Assembly (NCBI GenBank): GCA_015206945.1
Contig: JADEXV010000038.1
Coordinates: forward strand, 1-43,218
Direction: 5' to 3'
DNA length: 43,218 bases
Origin: Nostocales cyanobacterium LEGE 12452
GTDB taxonomy: Bacteria > Cyanobacteriota > Cyanobacteriia > Cyanobacteriales > Nostocaceae
Under the pieces are notes generated by a model. That model worked only from the letters and a program-made list of their open reading frames with translations. It ran no database searches and was not told where the DNA came from. A program made the position numbers and the translations under genes. Positions 18,326 to 26,560 of this stretch are shown here, piece by piece. Position 1 is the first letter of the stretch. Every line of letters starts with the position of its first letter.

Positions 18326-18966
18326 CAAACTTTATAATCAAAAGTTAACCGACTATCTTATGCTGATTAATATCCTAACAGGGGAAAGAACAAGGTAATT
18401 TTAGGATATGAACTTAAAGTTTAAAGTTTTCGCGATCGCGCCAGCACTAACCTGTTAGTTTATTAATAATTAGCTCAAGTACCAACTAAATCCCACGTAG
18501 TTGCGTGTGGATTGCTCTCGCCTTTTTTAATGTATTTAATTTAACCAAGTATTAAGTAGTTTTAATCTTTGTGACGGTAGTGGTATCCGTCCGTAAAGCT
18601 GCGGTTATTGGTAATGAAGAGCTATTTCTCTCCTTTCCCTCTGCTAACCGTTTGTAAGGAAATATGCATTTCTTTTGTTTGCCCACTTTTTGCTACCGTG
18701 TATACACAAGTCGGATGTAAAGAGGTGCATAGGATTTCCAAGAGGCAAAAACTTTGGATAATCCCATCTTAATTCACGCTAAAAATATACCAGGAAAGCC
18801 ATTTACAGACCTTCGCTTGATAAAAAAGGGGCGGTATTATATGAGGCGATTCCCTAACATCAATTGGTAAATATCTGGCAAATAAGTCGAGTAAATTGCT
18901 TAATGAAGGTGGTCTGATTAAATGGGAGCTAAAAATTAAAAATGAAAGTAATACAGTTTATTAAAT
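18326..18966. other. Intergenic region
   Basis: About 640 bp without an acceptable gene. A hairpin-like segment lies at 18489-18513 (AATCC arms around a central loop) followed by TTTTTT at about 18523-18528. A rightward coding-looking streak at about 18782-18870 (including RLIKKGRYYMRRFPNINW then stop) may be debris of an unidentified gene. One HIP1-like site lies near 18431. Confidence 0.4.
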
Positions 18967-19536
18967 TTAGCAACGTGACAGCTCACCAGAAGATATTACT
19001 ATTTTGGAAATGTCTATAGAACTTCCTAGTGATGATTGTGCAATTATATTAATACCTAATTGTCCTTGTCCACCACATGAATTAGATAGAACAGTAATAC
19101 TATCTTGCTCTGCAAATCCATTAGAACCGTTAGATGTAAAGTTGGTAGTTTTAATGGGAGATATGTCTTGGCCAAGAGAACCACCACTAAAGCTATAGGT
19201 TCTGCTTAAACTAGCACCTTGACTAATTGAACTAACTGTAGCACTTCCTTGGTACAGTATTTGTATATCTTTGACGAAGAAACCACTAGGAATAAAAGTC
19301 TGAGCACGTAAAATACACCTTTGACGCTGACCCTCGCTTGCACTGATTTGATCCAAGGCGATCGGTAAGGTTATAGGGGCAGATCCAGGAAGCGTATTTG
19401 TAACACTACATCCAACCGTTGTTATTGCTCCAAAAGTAATACTAGGCAAATCTTGAGCCAAAGTCTTGGTCGCAATAATGTTCATTCCAAAAATTGTAGA
19501 TATAGACAGTAATACACCAAATTTTTTAAAGTTCAT
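18967..19536 (-). CDS. Secreted DUF4360-like protein
   Basis: A 189-residue protein from the ATG at 19536, with a Sec signal peptide ending near TLAQ-DLPS. The mature part has four cysteines and the pattern of DUF4360: an early VGC, then a hydrophobic strand, an RQRC segment, PSGFFVKDIQILYQG, and an all-beta C-terminal part with SNSCGGQGQLGINI. DUF4360 proteins are secreted beta-sandwich proteins of unknown function in cyanobacteria and fungi. The assignment rests on pattern memory only. It is expressed alone and has no evident link to sulfur genes. Confidence 0.7.
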   Translation of the reverse strand: MNFKKFGVLLSISTIFGMNIIATKTLAQDLPSITFGAITTVGCSVTNTLPGSAPITLPIALDQISASEGQRQRCILRAQTFIPSGFFVKDIQILYQGSATVSSISQGASLSRTYSFSGGSLGQDISPIKTTNFTSNGSNGFAEQDSITVLSNSCGGQGQLGINIIAQSSLGSSIDISKIVISSGELSRC

Positions 19537-20304
19537 ATAGATTGTACTCATGTTGTTAAAGTTGTTTAAGGCGGTGAATTCTCAAGATAGTTAATGCAAT
19601 ACTTGAGCGCCTCGATTTTGATGCTTGATATTAAAAAATGAATGTGAGGAACTTGTGAATCAATACAGTGCTTATTACAACTTGAATTTTACGGCTTATG
19701 TGAGTAGAAGGTTGAAAACAACGTAGTCTTGTTTATAAGCCTAGAGTTTACGATTTAAGCTACAGCGCTTTCTGCTGTTATGAAGTACAGTCTCTTCCCC
19801 TGTGCATTCCCTTCTTTTCCACCCTTTCATAACTAAATATCTACCTTACAATAGCGGGAAGTACTGTAAGGCTGAAACCTATGATATTGCTTGAGAATTT
19901 TTAATTCACAGTAAGTCGTATCTTGTAACCGACATTCCACGGTTGGAGGGTTAGGTGATGATATTTTAGGGTTATAAGAACTCATCCCACTAATAATATT
20001 TGTGTCACAAAGCTTAAGCTTATCGAGAACTGACAACGAAAAATTAAGGTTTTTAAGTTCTGTCACAAGACCATTGAACAGGAGCAACGCGATTTGGTGA
20101 GGTCGGGTAAAAAAGATGCGTTCAATTTTGATTCCAAGATAATGACGATATCACCGAAGAGACAGATGGAATAAATTCTCAATTCGTTTACAGTCAAGTA
20201 CTCTACATAAATTGCTCCTAATTTAGTTCATTTTCTGATTGCTTTTTTGTGGGCTTTGTGATAGTTTCCTTTACATAATAATTTAGTTCACTAAATCGGT
20301 AGAG
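19537..20304. other. Long intergenic region before the NIL array
   Basis: About 770 bp. The leftward frame at 19833-20087 (84 codons, TTG start) has no recognisable features and I leave it out as a gene. AT-rich DNA at 20180-20300 contains two TAATTTAGTTCA units (20218-20229 and 20279-20290), a 12-bp direct repeat that may be regulatory for the NIL array. Confidence 0.4.
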
Positions 20305-20329
20305 TTACCGTAGTTTAATAAACCGTAGG
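20305..20329 (+). promoter_or_regulatory. Double ACCGTAG motif upstream of the NIL array
   Basis: TTACCGTAGTTTAA at 20305-20318 and AAACCGTAGGC at 20320-20330 are direct repeats 15 bp apart and 25-50 bp before the first NIL start. Related sites precede cysR, cysE, rrf2 and the TauE gene. Candidate operator for a sulfur regulator. Confidence 0.35.
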
Positions 20330-20352
20330 CATCGCTATTGGGAATTAATCTG

Positions 20353-20610
20353 ATGTCTCAGAGTAAATCTGTAGAACCTGCTTCAGTCCACAGTCGAATT
20401 CTCGTGCCTCAACGGTATAACAGGCAACCTGTAATTTCTCGACTGGTTTCTCGTTATGGTTTAACCGTCAATATCAAAGCTGCATCCCTGACATCTGACA
20501 ATGACAGCGATGGCTGGTTTGATTTGGAACTTTCAGGAAATCCCCAAAAGCTGACAAATAGCCTATCTTACTTGCAAGGATTGGGGGTGAATTTGCTGCA
20601 ACTAGCGTAG
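20353..20610 (+). CDS. NIL-domain protein, first piece of a broken array
   Basis: 85 residues from the ATG at 20353 (the frame is open to a TTG at 20338). The single NIL domain runs through RILVPQRYNRQPVISRLVSRYGLTVNI and DGWFDLELSGN. It ends at a TAG inside a 31-bp interspersed repeat (20604-20634) that contributes two in-frame TAG codons. The downstream NIL pieces at 20779 and 21085 are in exactly the same reading frame, so the three may descend from one multi-NIL gene or a tight tandem array. As it stands the piece contains a complete domain and may be functional. Confidence 0.8.
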   Translation: MSQSKSVEPASVHSRILVPQRYNRQPVISRLVSRYGLTVNIKAASLTSDNDSDGWFDLELSGNPQKLTNSLSYLQGLGVNLLQLA

Positions 20611-20634
20611 GCGTAGCCCGTCGTAGACATCGCT
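20604..20634. repeat. 31-bp inverted repeat, left copy
   Basis: The two halves (17 bp at 20604-20620 and 14 bp at 20621-20634) are perfect reverse complements of 21044-21060 and 21007-21020. The copy carries the two TAG codons that end the first NIL frame. Confidence 0.85.
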
Positions 20635-21030
20635 AACCAAATTCAATCCAACCAGCACACTCTACCTTTCCCAAATCCAGCTAGCAAACTGAGTCCCAAA
20701 GACTCTGCATGGCTGACAAATAAATGGCAAGAACAATTCCAGCAATGGATTTCTCAGGGTCAAACCAATCGATTACGCTTGCAACTGTGCATCTTAAAAT
20801 CTTATTACGAAGAACCAGTGATTTCCGAGTTAGTTTCTCGTTATGGACTAACAGTCAATATCACCAGTGCTATACTTCAACCCGATACGGAAGATGACGG
20901 CTGGTTTGACTTGGATTTGTGGGGGAGAACAAAGCAACTTTACTCTAGCCTGAGTTATTTAGAAAGACTGGGACTACCGATTTGGCTGGATTTGTCTAGC
21001 CTTTATAGCGATGTCTACGATGGTCACTGA
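20635..21030 (+). pseudogene. NIL-domain piece without a normal start
   Basis: The same frame as the first NIL gene resumes after the repeat and runs 20617-21030. It encodes a linker rich in Pro, Ser and Gln, an amphipathic part (AWLTNKWQEQFQQWISQG), then a complete NIL domain (LCILKSYYEEPVISELVSRYG, DDGWFDLDLWG). There is no ATG or GTG before the domain. The only usable start is a TTG at 20779, which cuts the first beta strand. It ends at a TGA within the second copy of the repeat. It may be translated from the TTG, by coupling, or not at all. I call it a gene fragment with moderate confidence. Confidence 0.6.
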
Positions 21031-21060
21031 GCTTGTCGAAGTGCGGGCTACGCCTACGCT
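21007..21060. repeat. 31-bp inverted repeat, right copy, with a nested 23-bp insert
   Basis: The 14-bp and 17-bp halves of the left copy are found here in reverse complement at 21007-21020 and 21044-21060. They are separated by 23 bp (GGTCACTGAGCTTGTCGAAG core), which itself resembles the repeat at 22189-22212. One repeat therefore seems inserted into another. The TGA ending the middle NIL frame lies in the insert. Confidence 0.8.
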
Positions 21061-21084
21061 AATTAATAAAATCATCACTATCCA

Positions 21085-21423
21085 ATGGCAGCACTAAATA
21101 ACCAAAAAACTAATTTCCAAAACAGATTATCACTGGTTTCTTCAGTTTATGAAAAAAGCCAAATCACTCAAATTCGTCTACGGATACATATTCCCAAATG
21201 CTATCTGCAAGCGCCCGTGATTTCGCAGTTAATTTCTACTTATGGCTTGGTAGTTAATATTACCAAGGCTATGCTACTACCAAGTGCAGATGCAGAAGGA
21301 TGCTTTGACATTGAACTGCGGGGAACAGTGCCACAAATTTCTAGTGGTTTAGCTTACCTAGAATCCCTGAATCTTAGAATTGTGGGTAAGCCGAATGCTG
21401 ACGGCGATAGCTGGTTTTACTGA
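21085..21423 (+). CDS. NIL-domain protein, third piece
   Basis: 112 residues from the ATG at 21085, with an N-terminal extension of about 30 residues and one NIL domain (IRLRIHIPKCYLQAPVISQLISTYG, AEGCFDIELRG). The usual DGWFD is here EGCFD, so the tryptophan is replaced by cysteine. It is in the same frame as the two NIL pieces upstream, separated by repeat-derived stops at 21028 and TAA TAA at 21064. It ends 6 bp before the convergent cysR stop. It could bind a different ligand from the canonical NIL domains, which is conjecture. Confidence 0.8.
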   Translation: MAALNNQKTNFQNRLSLVSSVYEKSQITQIRLRIHIPKCYLQAPVISQLISTYGLVVNITKAMLLPSADAEGCFDIELRGTVPQISSGLAYLESLNLRIVGKPNADGDSWFY

Positions 21424-21429
21424 AATAAT

Positions 21430-22020
21430 CTAAATTTCGTAGTACCAAATTTCTTCTTCTTTTAGGACAATTCGATGTAGGGAGAGACGATCAATCAAGC
21501 CTTCTTGCTCAAACTGCCCAAGAACACGAGTGATAGTCACACGAGTTGAACCGAGCATTTCCGCCAGGTCTTCATGAGTCAGACGCATATCTATTAAACG
21601 TCCCTTCTCAACTTCCGAACCAAACTTTTTGGATAACCATGCCAACAGCTTGATGAGCATAGTATCCACTTTTTTATGGCTACGAATGATCATCAATTCT
21701 TGAGCCTGTTGGATATGGGCAAGTAGAGTTTCTGTTAGTTCAGTCCACTCCTCTAGAGGTAAAACTGTTGCCTCCACTTTAGTTAGGCATTCCATCTGAT
21801 AAGGTTCTAATTTTGACAACCTCTTACCAACGACATCTCCAGGTCCCCACAATCCTAAAGCGACAGTTGTACCATCTTCCAGATAGCTAAAAGTTCTCAC
21901 AAAACCCGTTTCAATCTTCCAAAGGTCGTTATGATGCTCTGGCAAAAATGACCTACGGGCAAAAAGTTGCTTAGTATTGTTACTGTTTGGACTAGATAAG
22001 CTTGTGTACAAAGACACCAT
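21430..22020 (-). CDS. cysR: Crp/Fnr-family regulator, CysR-like
   Basis: A 196-residue DNA-binding regulator. Residues about 15-95 form a degenerate cyclic-nucleotide-binding fold (FVRTFSYLEDGTTVALGLWGPGDVVG). Residues 147-175 are the winged helix-turn-helix (RLTHEDLAEMLGSTRVTITRVLGQFEQEG) with the Crp-type recognition helix. CysR of Synechococcus is a Crp-family activator of sulfur-assimilation genes. Placement between NIL genes and cysE supports the same name here, by context and overall similarity rather than proof. The cNMP-binding signature is not evident, so it may sense something else. It is separately promoted, with an ACCGTAG motif upstream. Confidence 0.82.
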   Translation of the reverse strand: MVSLYTSLSSPNSNNTKQLFARRSFLPEHHNDLWKIETGFVRTFSYLEDGTTVALGLWGPGDVVGKRLSKLEPYQMECLTKVEATVLPLEEWTELTETLLAHIQQAQELMIIRSHKKVDTMLIKLLAWLSKKFGSEVEKGRLIDMRLTHEDLAEMLGSTRVTITRVLGQFEQEGLIDRLSLHRIVLKEEEIWYYEI

Positions 22021-22046
22021 ATTATATAAAACTATTCTCCGATAAA

Positions 22047-22061
22047 TTAACCGTAGTATTA
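22047..22061 (-). promoter_or_regulatory. ACCGTAG motif upstream of cysR
   Basis: TTAACCGTAGTATTA on the plus strand, 27-41 bp before the cysR ATG, which is read leftward. It shares ACCGTAGTAT with the site at the rrf2 start. Candidate operator. Confidence 0.35.
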
Positions 22062-22116
22062 CATTTATATCAGGTTATAAGAACCTATGAGTATTTTGAT
22101 GAGGGAGCAGGGGGAG

Positions 22117-22215
22117 CAGCACTTCTCTACGAGAGGCTGCGCTCAGTGACCAAGGATAAGTTGCAGTAAATTTTCCCCTCCGCCCCTCGGTCACTGAGCG
22201 TAGCCGAAGTGCCGC
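22117..22215. repeat. Composite repeat with 12-bp inverted arms
   Basis: CGCTCAGTGACC at 22140-22151 and its perfect complement at 22189-22200 can form a large hairpin with a 37-nt loop. The unit also contains CTCTACGAGAGGCTGCGC. It fills most of the space between cysR and cysE and may act as an mRNA structure after cysE. Confidence 0.75.
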
Positions 22216-22252
22216 ACCTCTGCCTCTTGTGCCCAATGCCCAATTCCCTAAA

Positions 22253-22978
22253 TTAAATTCCCGCACCATCAAGAAAATCTTCAATCATCCCATCAGAATT
22301 TTTGCTCTTAGGGTTGTCGGTTAATTCGTCGCCAAGCTCAGTTGGGGACAAACTTGATTGTTCCAACTGCTCAAACTGTTTCTCTAGAGACTTGACGCGT
22401 TCAAATAAAGCGCGGATGACTTCAGCTTCTACGTCGCGTACTTTATCGTGATCCAGAACATTGCTAGACGAGTTGTTCTGACGAGTTACGCGCCCTGGAA
22501 TCCCAACTACAGTCGTGTTACTGGGGACATCTCGTAGCACCACAGAACCGGCTCCTATACGGACGCGATCGCCAATTTGAATATTTCCCAATACTTTCGC
22601 ACCCGCTCCCACAACCACATGAGAGCCTAAAGTGGGATGGCGTTTGCCGCTTTCTTTCCCAGTCCCACCAAGGGTGACACCTTGATAAATCAGAGCATAG
22701 TCCCCCACGATCGCAGTCTCACCAATCACAACTCCCATTCCGTGGTCTATAAACACTCCCTGGCCAATTAATGCCCCAGGATGAATTTCAATTCCAGTTA
22801 AAAACCTACTAATATGAGAGATGAATCTTGGTATGAACGGAATTCCAATTTTATACAGCCAGTGCGCCAATCGATGAAACACTAGAGCTTGGAGTCCAGG
22901 GTAACAGAACAATACTTCTAGCCAGTTACGGGCTGCTGGATCACGCTCAAAAATGGTTCGCAAATCAGTTATTAGCAT
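22253..22978 (-). CDS. cysE: Serine O-acetyltransferase
   Basis: Acetylates serine with acetyl-CoA to O-acetylserine, the carbon skeleton for cysteine. The 241-residue protein has an N-terminal helical part and a left-handed beta-helix of hexapeptide repeats. Catalytic and binding residues are visible: IEIHPGA (His66), [12 protein letters not shown] (His79), [16 protein letters not shown] and VGIPGRV. After the catalytic domain an acidic tail ([28 protein letters not shown]) forms a coiled coil. It diverges from the Rrf2-cysK pair over a shared 225-bp promoter region. It fits a cysteine-synthesis cluster with cysK. Confidence 0.95.
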   Translation of the reverse strand: MLITDLRTIFERDPAARNWLEVLFCYPGLQALVFHRLAHWLYKIGIPFIPRFISHISRFLTGIEIHPGALIGQGVFIDHGMGVVIGETAIVGDYALIYQGVTLGGTGKESGKRHPTLGSHVVVGAGAKVLGNIQIGDRVRIGAGSVVLRDVPSNTTVVGIPGRVTRQNNSSSNVLDHDKVRDVEAEVIRALFERVKSLEKQFEQLEQSSLSPTELGDELTDNPKSKNSDGMIEDFLDGAGI

Positions 22979-23080
22979 ACTCTGTTGAGATTTTTATTGG
23001 TAGGTGAGGCTCTGAAAACAGAAACTCAGGATGATTCCCAGAAAAAGATCGAGTCCTTTATGGGAATTGTGCAATATCAG

Positions 23081-23094
23081 AATCTACGGTAATT
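23081..23094 (-). promoter_or_regulatory. ACCGTAG motif upstream of cysE
   Basis: Read on the minus strand as AATTACCGTAGATT, about 105 bp before the cysE ATG, in the divergent cysE/rrf2 promoter region. Candidate operator. Confidence 0.35.
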
Positions 23095-23193
23095 CGATAG
23101 AGTATAGTGTTTTTGTGGGTAATAAGTGGGATGCTATCACATTCCACAGTTGAAAAAAATTAATTTCGCATAAACTGCGATAAGTCCCCCAAT

Positions 23194-23207
23194 TCACCGT
23201 AGTATGT
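23194..23207 (+). promoter_or_regulatory. ACCGTAG motif at the rrf2 start
   Basis: TTCACCGTAGTATG overlaps the ATG at 23204. If the true start is a downstream codon such as the TTG at 23243, the motif would sit at an autoregulatory promoter position. Confidence 0.35.
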
Positions 23208-23674
23208 TGAGTACAGTGTTGAATAGCCAAAACTACGCTCTCTTGGATCTGTCTTCCAAAGTGGAATACGCGCTGCTGGCACTATTAGAACTGGCAAGCC
23301 ACCACGGACAAAAACTTCCTTTAACCATGAGCGAGATTACTGCCAAGCAACCCATACCTGAGCGCTATCTGGAACAAATTTTGACCAACCTCCGGCGTGC
23401 TGGTGTGGTGCAGAGTCAACGCGGCTCTAAAGGAGGTTTCGTTTTAGTTCGGGAACCTTGGCAGATTACAATACTTGAAATTGTCACTTTGGTTGAAGGC
23501 GAGCGGAAAGAGAAAGATACCTCTAACTCTCCGACTCTGGAAAAGACTCTGGTTTATGAAGTTTGGGAGCAAGCTAACGCTGCCTCAATAGAAGTTTTGG
23601 GTCGTTATACACTCCAAGACTTGTGCGAGGAAAGAGAAACTCGCGCCCAGCAGAGTCCAATGTATTATATTTAG
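23204..23674 (+). CDS. Rrf2-family transcriptional regulator
   Basis: A 156-residue winged-helix regulator of the Rrf2/CymR type. The DNA-binding part is LSSKVEYALLALLELAS, then MSEITAKQPIPERYLEQILTNLRRAGVVQSQRGSKGGF. The family's cysteine triad (as in IscR) is absent from the region after the HTH, so an iron-sulfur cluster is unlikely, as in CymR. CymR works with CysK to repress cysteine genes in Firmicutes, and this gene is followed by cysK after 18 bp. That suggests a similar pairing, which is inference. Family proteins usually start at MDLSSK, matching a TTG at 23243, so the first 13 residues are doubtful. Confidence 0.88.
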   Translation: MLSTVLNSQNYALLDLSSKVEYALLALLELASHHGQKLPLTMSEITAKQPIPERYLEQILTNLRRAGVVQSQRGSKGGFVLVREPWQITILEIVTLVEGERKEKDTSNSPTLEKTLVYEVWEQANAASIEVLGRYTLQDLCEERETRAQQSPMYYI

Positions 23675-23692
23675 ACACGACGGAGTACCCAC

Positions 23693-24655
23693 ATGCGGAT
23701 AGCGAAAGATATCACAGAGTTAATCGGCCGAACTCCTTTAGTTCAATTAAACAAGATTCCCCAAGCGTCAGGAGCGGTTGCTCGGATTGTGGTGAAGCTA
23801 GAAAGCATGAATCCAGCATCTTCTGTGAAAGACCGGATTGGCGCGAGTATGGTAGAAGCGGCAGAAGAAGCAGGCTTGATTCACCCCGGAAAAACTGTTT
23901 TAGTAGAGCCGACTTCTGGAAACACAGGAATTGCGCTAGCGATGGTGGCAGCTGCCAAGGGCTACCATCTCATTCTAACGATGCCTGACACAATGAGCCA
24001 CGAAAGACGATCAATGCTCAAAGCTTATGGCGCTCAACTAGAGTTAACGCCAGGGGTAGAAGGGATGCGAGGAGCGATCGCTCATGCAGAACAGCTTGTA
24101 GCGAAAACGCCCAATGCTTATATGTTGCAGCAGTTCCGCAACCCTGCTAACCCGAAAGTTCACGCCGAAACCACAGCCGAAGAAATTTGGAATGATACCG
24201 ATGGAGAGGTAGATATTCTCGTGGCGGGAGTGGGTACTGGTGGGACAATTACGGGAGTTTCAGAAGTTATTAAAAAACGGAAGCCAAGTTTCCAAGCGAT
24301 CGCAGTTGAACCAAGCAACAGTCCGGTATTAGCAGGCGGTAAATCAGGGCCTCACAAAATTCAAGGTATCGGCGCGGGATTTGTCCCAGCAATTTACCGT
24401 TCAGAACTGGTAGATGAAGTGATTCAGGTAGCAGATGAGCAAGCGATCGCTTACAGCCGTCGCCTCGCAAAAGAAGAAGGATTGCTATCAGGGATTTCGA
24501 CTGGTGCTGCTTTATACGCAGCTATTCAAGTGGCACAACGGCCAGAAAATGCAGGTCGCCTAATCGTTATGATCCAGCCTAGCTTCGGCGAACGCTATCT
24601 CAGCACCTCACTGTTCAAAGACCCAGAGGAGAATGAGTGGTTGAGTAAAGTTTGA
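23693..24655 (+). CDS. cysK: Cysteine synthase (O-acetylserine sulfhydrylase)
   Basis: Joins sulfide with O-acetylserine to give cysteine, a PLP enzyme. The 320-residue protein has the PLP lysine in [11 protein letters not shown] (Lys46), the substrate loop [10 protein letters not shown] (residues 73-82) and the PLP phosphate loop [24 protein letters not shown] and GISTGAAL are also diagnostic. It lies 18 bp behind the Rrf2 gene, so the two are cotranscribed. CysE, whose C-terminal tail may dock into CysK in the cysteine synthase complex, is encoded on the other side of the promoter region. Confidence 0.96.
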   Translation: MRIAKDITELIGRTPLVQLNKIPQASGAVARIVVKLESMNPASSVKDRIGASMVEAAEEAGLIHPGKTVLVEPTSGNTGIALAMVAAAKGYHLILTMPDTMSHERRSMLKAYGAQLELTPGVEGMRGAIAHAEQLVAKTPNAYMLQQFRNPANPKVHAETTAEEIWNDTDGEVDILVAGVGTGGTITGVSEVIKKRKPSFQAIAVEPSNSPVLAGGKSGPHKIQGIGAGFVPAIYRSELVDEVIQVADEQAIAYSRRLAKEEGLLSGISTGAALYAAIQVAQRPENAGRLIVMIQPSFGERYLSTSLFKDPEENEWLSKV

Positions 24656-25015
24656 TTTCTTATAGTAAGTAAGCATTCTCAGGATAAGACTCTTAATGAG
24701 GCAATTTAGAATCGTAAATTAAACTAAGTTCCAGGATTAGGTAGGGGCGCGTTTCCTTGATATGATCGTGAACTGTTAATTAGATCGTCAAATCCGCCCT
24801 TCCTTGTTTATTAATACACGGTGGAGCATCTGATTAACAATAGCGATCGCCTAATCTTTTGTTGTTTCGGATTGGAATATTGTGATTGGCTTCGACACAC
24901 TCTCCTGGTGTTCTACTTACTGTGTACGCACAGACGTTAGCTGATACAGAAGCAGAAATTTTTCAACCATCAATCCTTTCGGAAATTTCCAGCGCGTCCG
25001 TCGTATTAGTGACAT
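24656..25015. other. Intergenic region between convergent genes
   Basis: 360 bp between cysK and the convergent CadD gene. I see one HIP1 site at about 24843 and a rightward coding-looking streak at 24930-25023 (QTLADTEAEIFQPSILSEI) that I cannot assign. No hairpin terminator is convincing. Confidence 0.35.
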
Positions 25016-25720
25016 TCATTTACTAGAATTTTCGCCAATTTTATCGTTACTTTCATTATTTTTCACCAAAATCATCAAACAGATACTACTAGCAGCTAGC
25101 TTTATTGGGCTTAAAGCTTCACTTTTTAACACAATAAAAACCCCTAATCCGATCAGAATAAAAGGCACAAGATTATTAATATAGTGAGTCAATACATCAG
25201 CTATAACTCTGTTGTTAATTAATTTGTATGCAACGTAGCACCAAATTCCTAACAAGAGAAAAAATAATCCGATAATTACCAAAAAGCTCTCTAAGTTGCT
25301 GCTAGCAAATAAAGGCACATAGACACTAATATTATCGCTACCATTAGCAATGGTAACAGCTGCCACACTATAAGCTTGGGGAGAAAAAAAGCTAGTAGTT
25401 GTTGATGCTTCTTCTCTAGTAGCTACAACTTCTTTTGATGAATCTTCTTCCTGATTTACTAAGCTACTGATACCTATGGACATTGGTAGTAAACCAAGTA
25501 ATCCAATCCAGTTTTTTGATAAAACTAATCCACCAAATAAACCCGAAAGACTAAGGATTAACAGAACTGTAAAACCGAGAAACTGACCAGCAACTATATG
25601 CCGGGGACGAAAGTTAGCATTTATTTGAGAAAAAAACAACAATAAAATGACAATATCATCAATGTTAGTGGCAATGAACGCAATTGCCCCTGTAGTAATT
25701 TCAGTAACTAACTCGCTCAT
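25016..25720 (-). CDS. CadD-family transporter
   Basis: A 234-residue membrane protein of the cadmium-resistance transporter family. The start block TTGAIAFIATNIDDIVILLLFFSQ contains the conserved acidic DD pair in the first span. A second diagnostic block is PQAYSVAAVTIANGSDNISVYVPLFA. About five to six spans are predicted, with a charged loop near residues 90-108. It is divergently paired with a closely related gene at 25848. CadD exports Cd2+; the true substrate here is unproven, and metal or amine export is possible. Its place next to cysteine genes may reflect thiol-metal stress. Confidence 0.87.
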   Translation of the reverse strand: MSELVTEITTGAIAFIATNIDDIVILLLFFSQINANFRPRHIVAGQFLGFTVLLILSLSGLFGGLVLSKNWIGLLGLLPMSIGISSLVNQEEDSSKEVVATREEASTTTSFFSPQAYSVAAVTIANGSDNISVYVPLFASSNLESFLVIIGLFFLLLGIWCYVAYKLINNRVIADVLTHYINNLVPFILIGLGVFIVLKSEALSPIKLAASSICLMILVKNNESNDKIGENSSK

Positions 25721-25847
25721 ATTTAACAGTAGTTTTCAGGTATTTAGACTACGACTGAGATGGGGAATAGGGAGTGGAGTGGTGTAGTTCAATTACTTGA
25801 AAGGTTAATTTGGTATGGTGGTAAATCGTAGATTCTAAAAATCCAGC

Positions 25848-26510
25848 ATGAGTCAGCTAGGGACAGCTTTCAGTGAAGGGATAATTGCCTTCATCGCCAC
25901 TAACATAGATGACATCATTATCTTGTTAATATTTTTTTCACAAATAGATGCTAATTTTCGGCGGCGGCATATCTTACTCGGTCAATATCTAGGTTTTACA
26001 GCTATTATCATCGCTAGCTTACCAGGATTTTTTGGTGGATTGGTTGTACAGCGAGAATGGATAGGATTGCTAGGATTGCTACCAATTGCTATTGGTATTC
26101 AGCAATTAATATCTAGAAAAGAAGAAACTATAACAGTTCAGACAGTCAGTAGTGATTTTAGAGAGCCTACACCTACTAACCCAGTATTGTCTTTTATTTT
26201 GAGTATTTTGCACCCCCAAACCTATAAAGTTGCAGCAGTAACGATCGCTAATGGTGGTGACAATATTAGTATATATATCCCTTTGTTCGCTGGTCATGAC
26301 CTTGCCAGTTTGGGAGTAATTTTAAGTATATTTTTTATCATGGTAGGGGTTTGGTGTGCGATCGCTTATTTTTTTAGCCGCCAACCTAGCATTGCTAATA
26401 TTTTAAGTCGCTACGGTAAGGCTGTTGTACCTTTTGTGTTAATTGGTTTGGGTCTATTCATTATGTACGAGCGAGGTACATTCACTCTACTATCTTGGAT
26501 GAGAAGTTAA
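25848..26510 (+). CDS. CadD-family transporter, paralogue
   Basis: A 220-residue paralogue of the divergent gene, with the same SEGIIAFIATNIDDIIILLIFFSQ and PQTYKVAAVTIANGGDNISIYIPLFAG blocks. The loop between spans 3 and 4 differs in sequence and length. Two divergent copies over a 127-bp promoter region suggest either different substrates or a heteromer. Its stop is 50 bp from that of the convergent TauE gene, with short tandem repeats between them. Family call firm, substrate unknown. Confidence 0.87.
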   Translation: MSQLGTAFSEGIIAFIATNIDDIIILLIFFSQIDANFRRRHILLGQYLGFTAIIIASLPGFFGGLVVQREWIGLLGLLPIAIGIQQLISRKEETITVQTVSSDFREPTPTNPVLSFILSILHPQTYKVAAVTIANGGDNISIYIPLFAGHDLASLGVILSIFFIMVGVWCAIAYFFSRQPSIANILSRYGKAVVPFVLIGLGLFIMYERGTFTLLSWMRS

Positions 26511-26560
26511 TCAATATTGGATGTTGAATGCTGGATTTAGAATTGAAAATCTCAAATTGG

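Noticed and set aside
18782-18870. Coding streak ending FPNINW
   Set aside because: Too short, with stops soon after; it could be debris of an unidentified gene.
19833-20087. Leftward 84-codon frame
   Set aside because: TTG start, no ribosome binding site, no recognisable motif. A real small gene cannot be excluded but is not supported.
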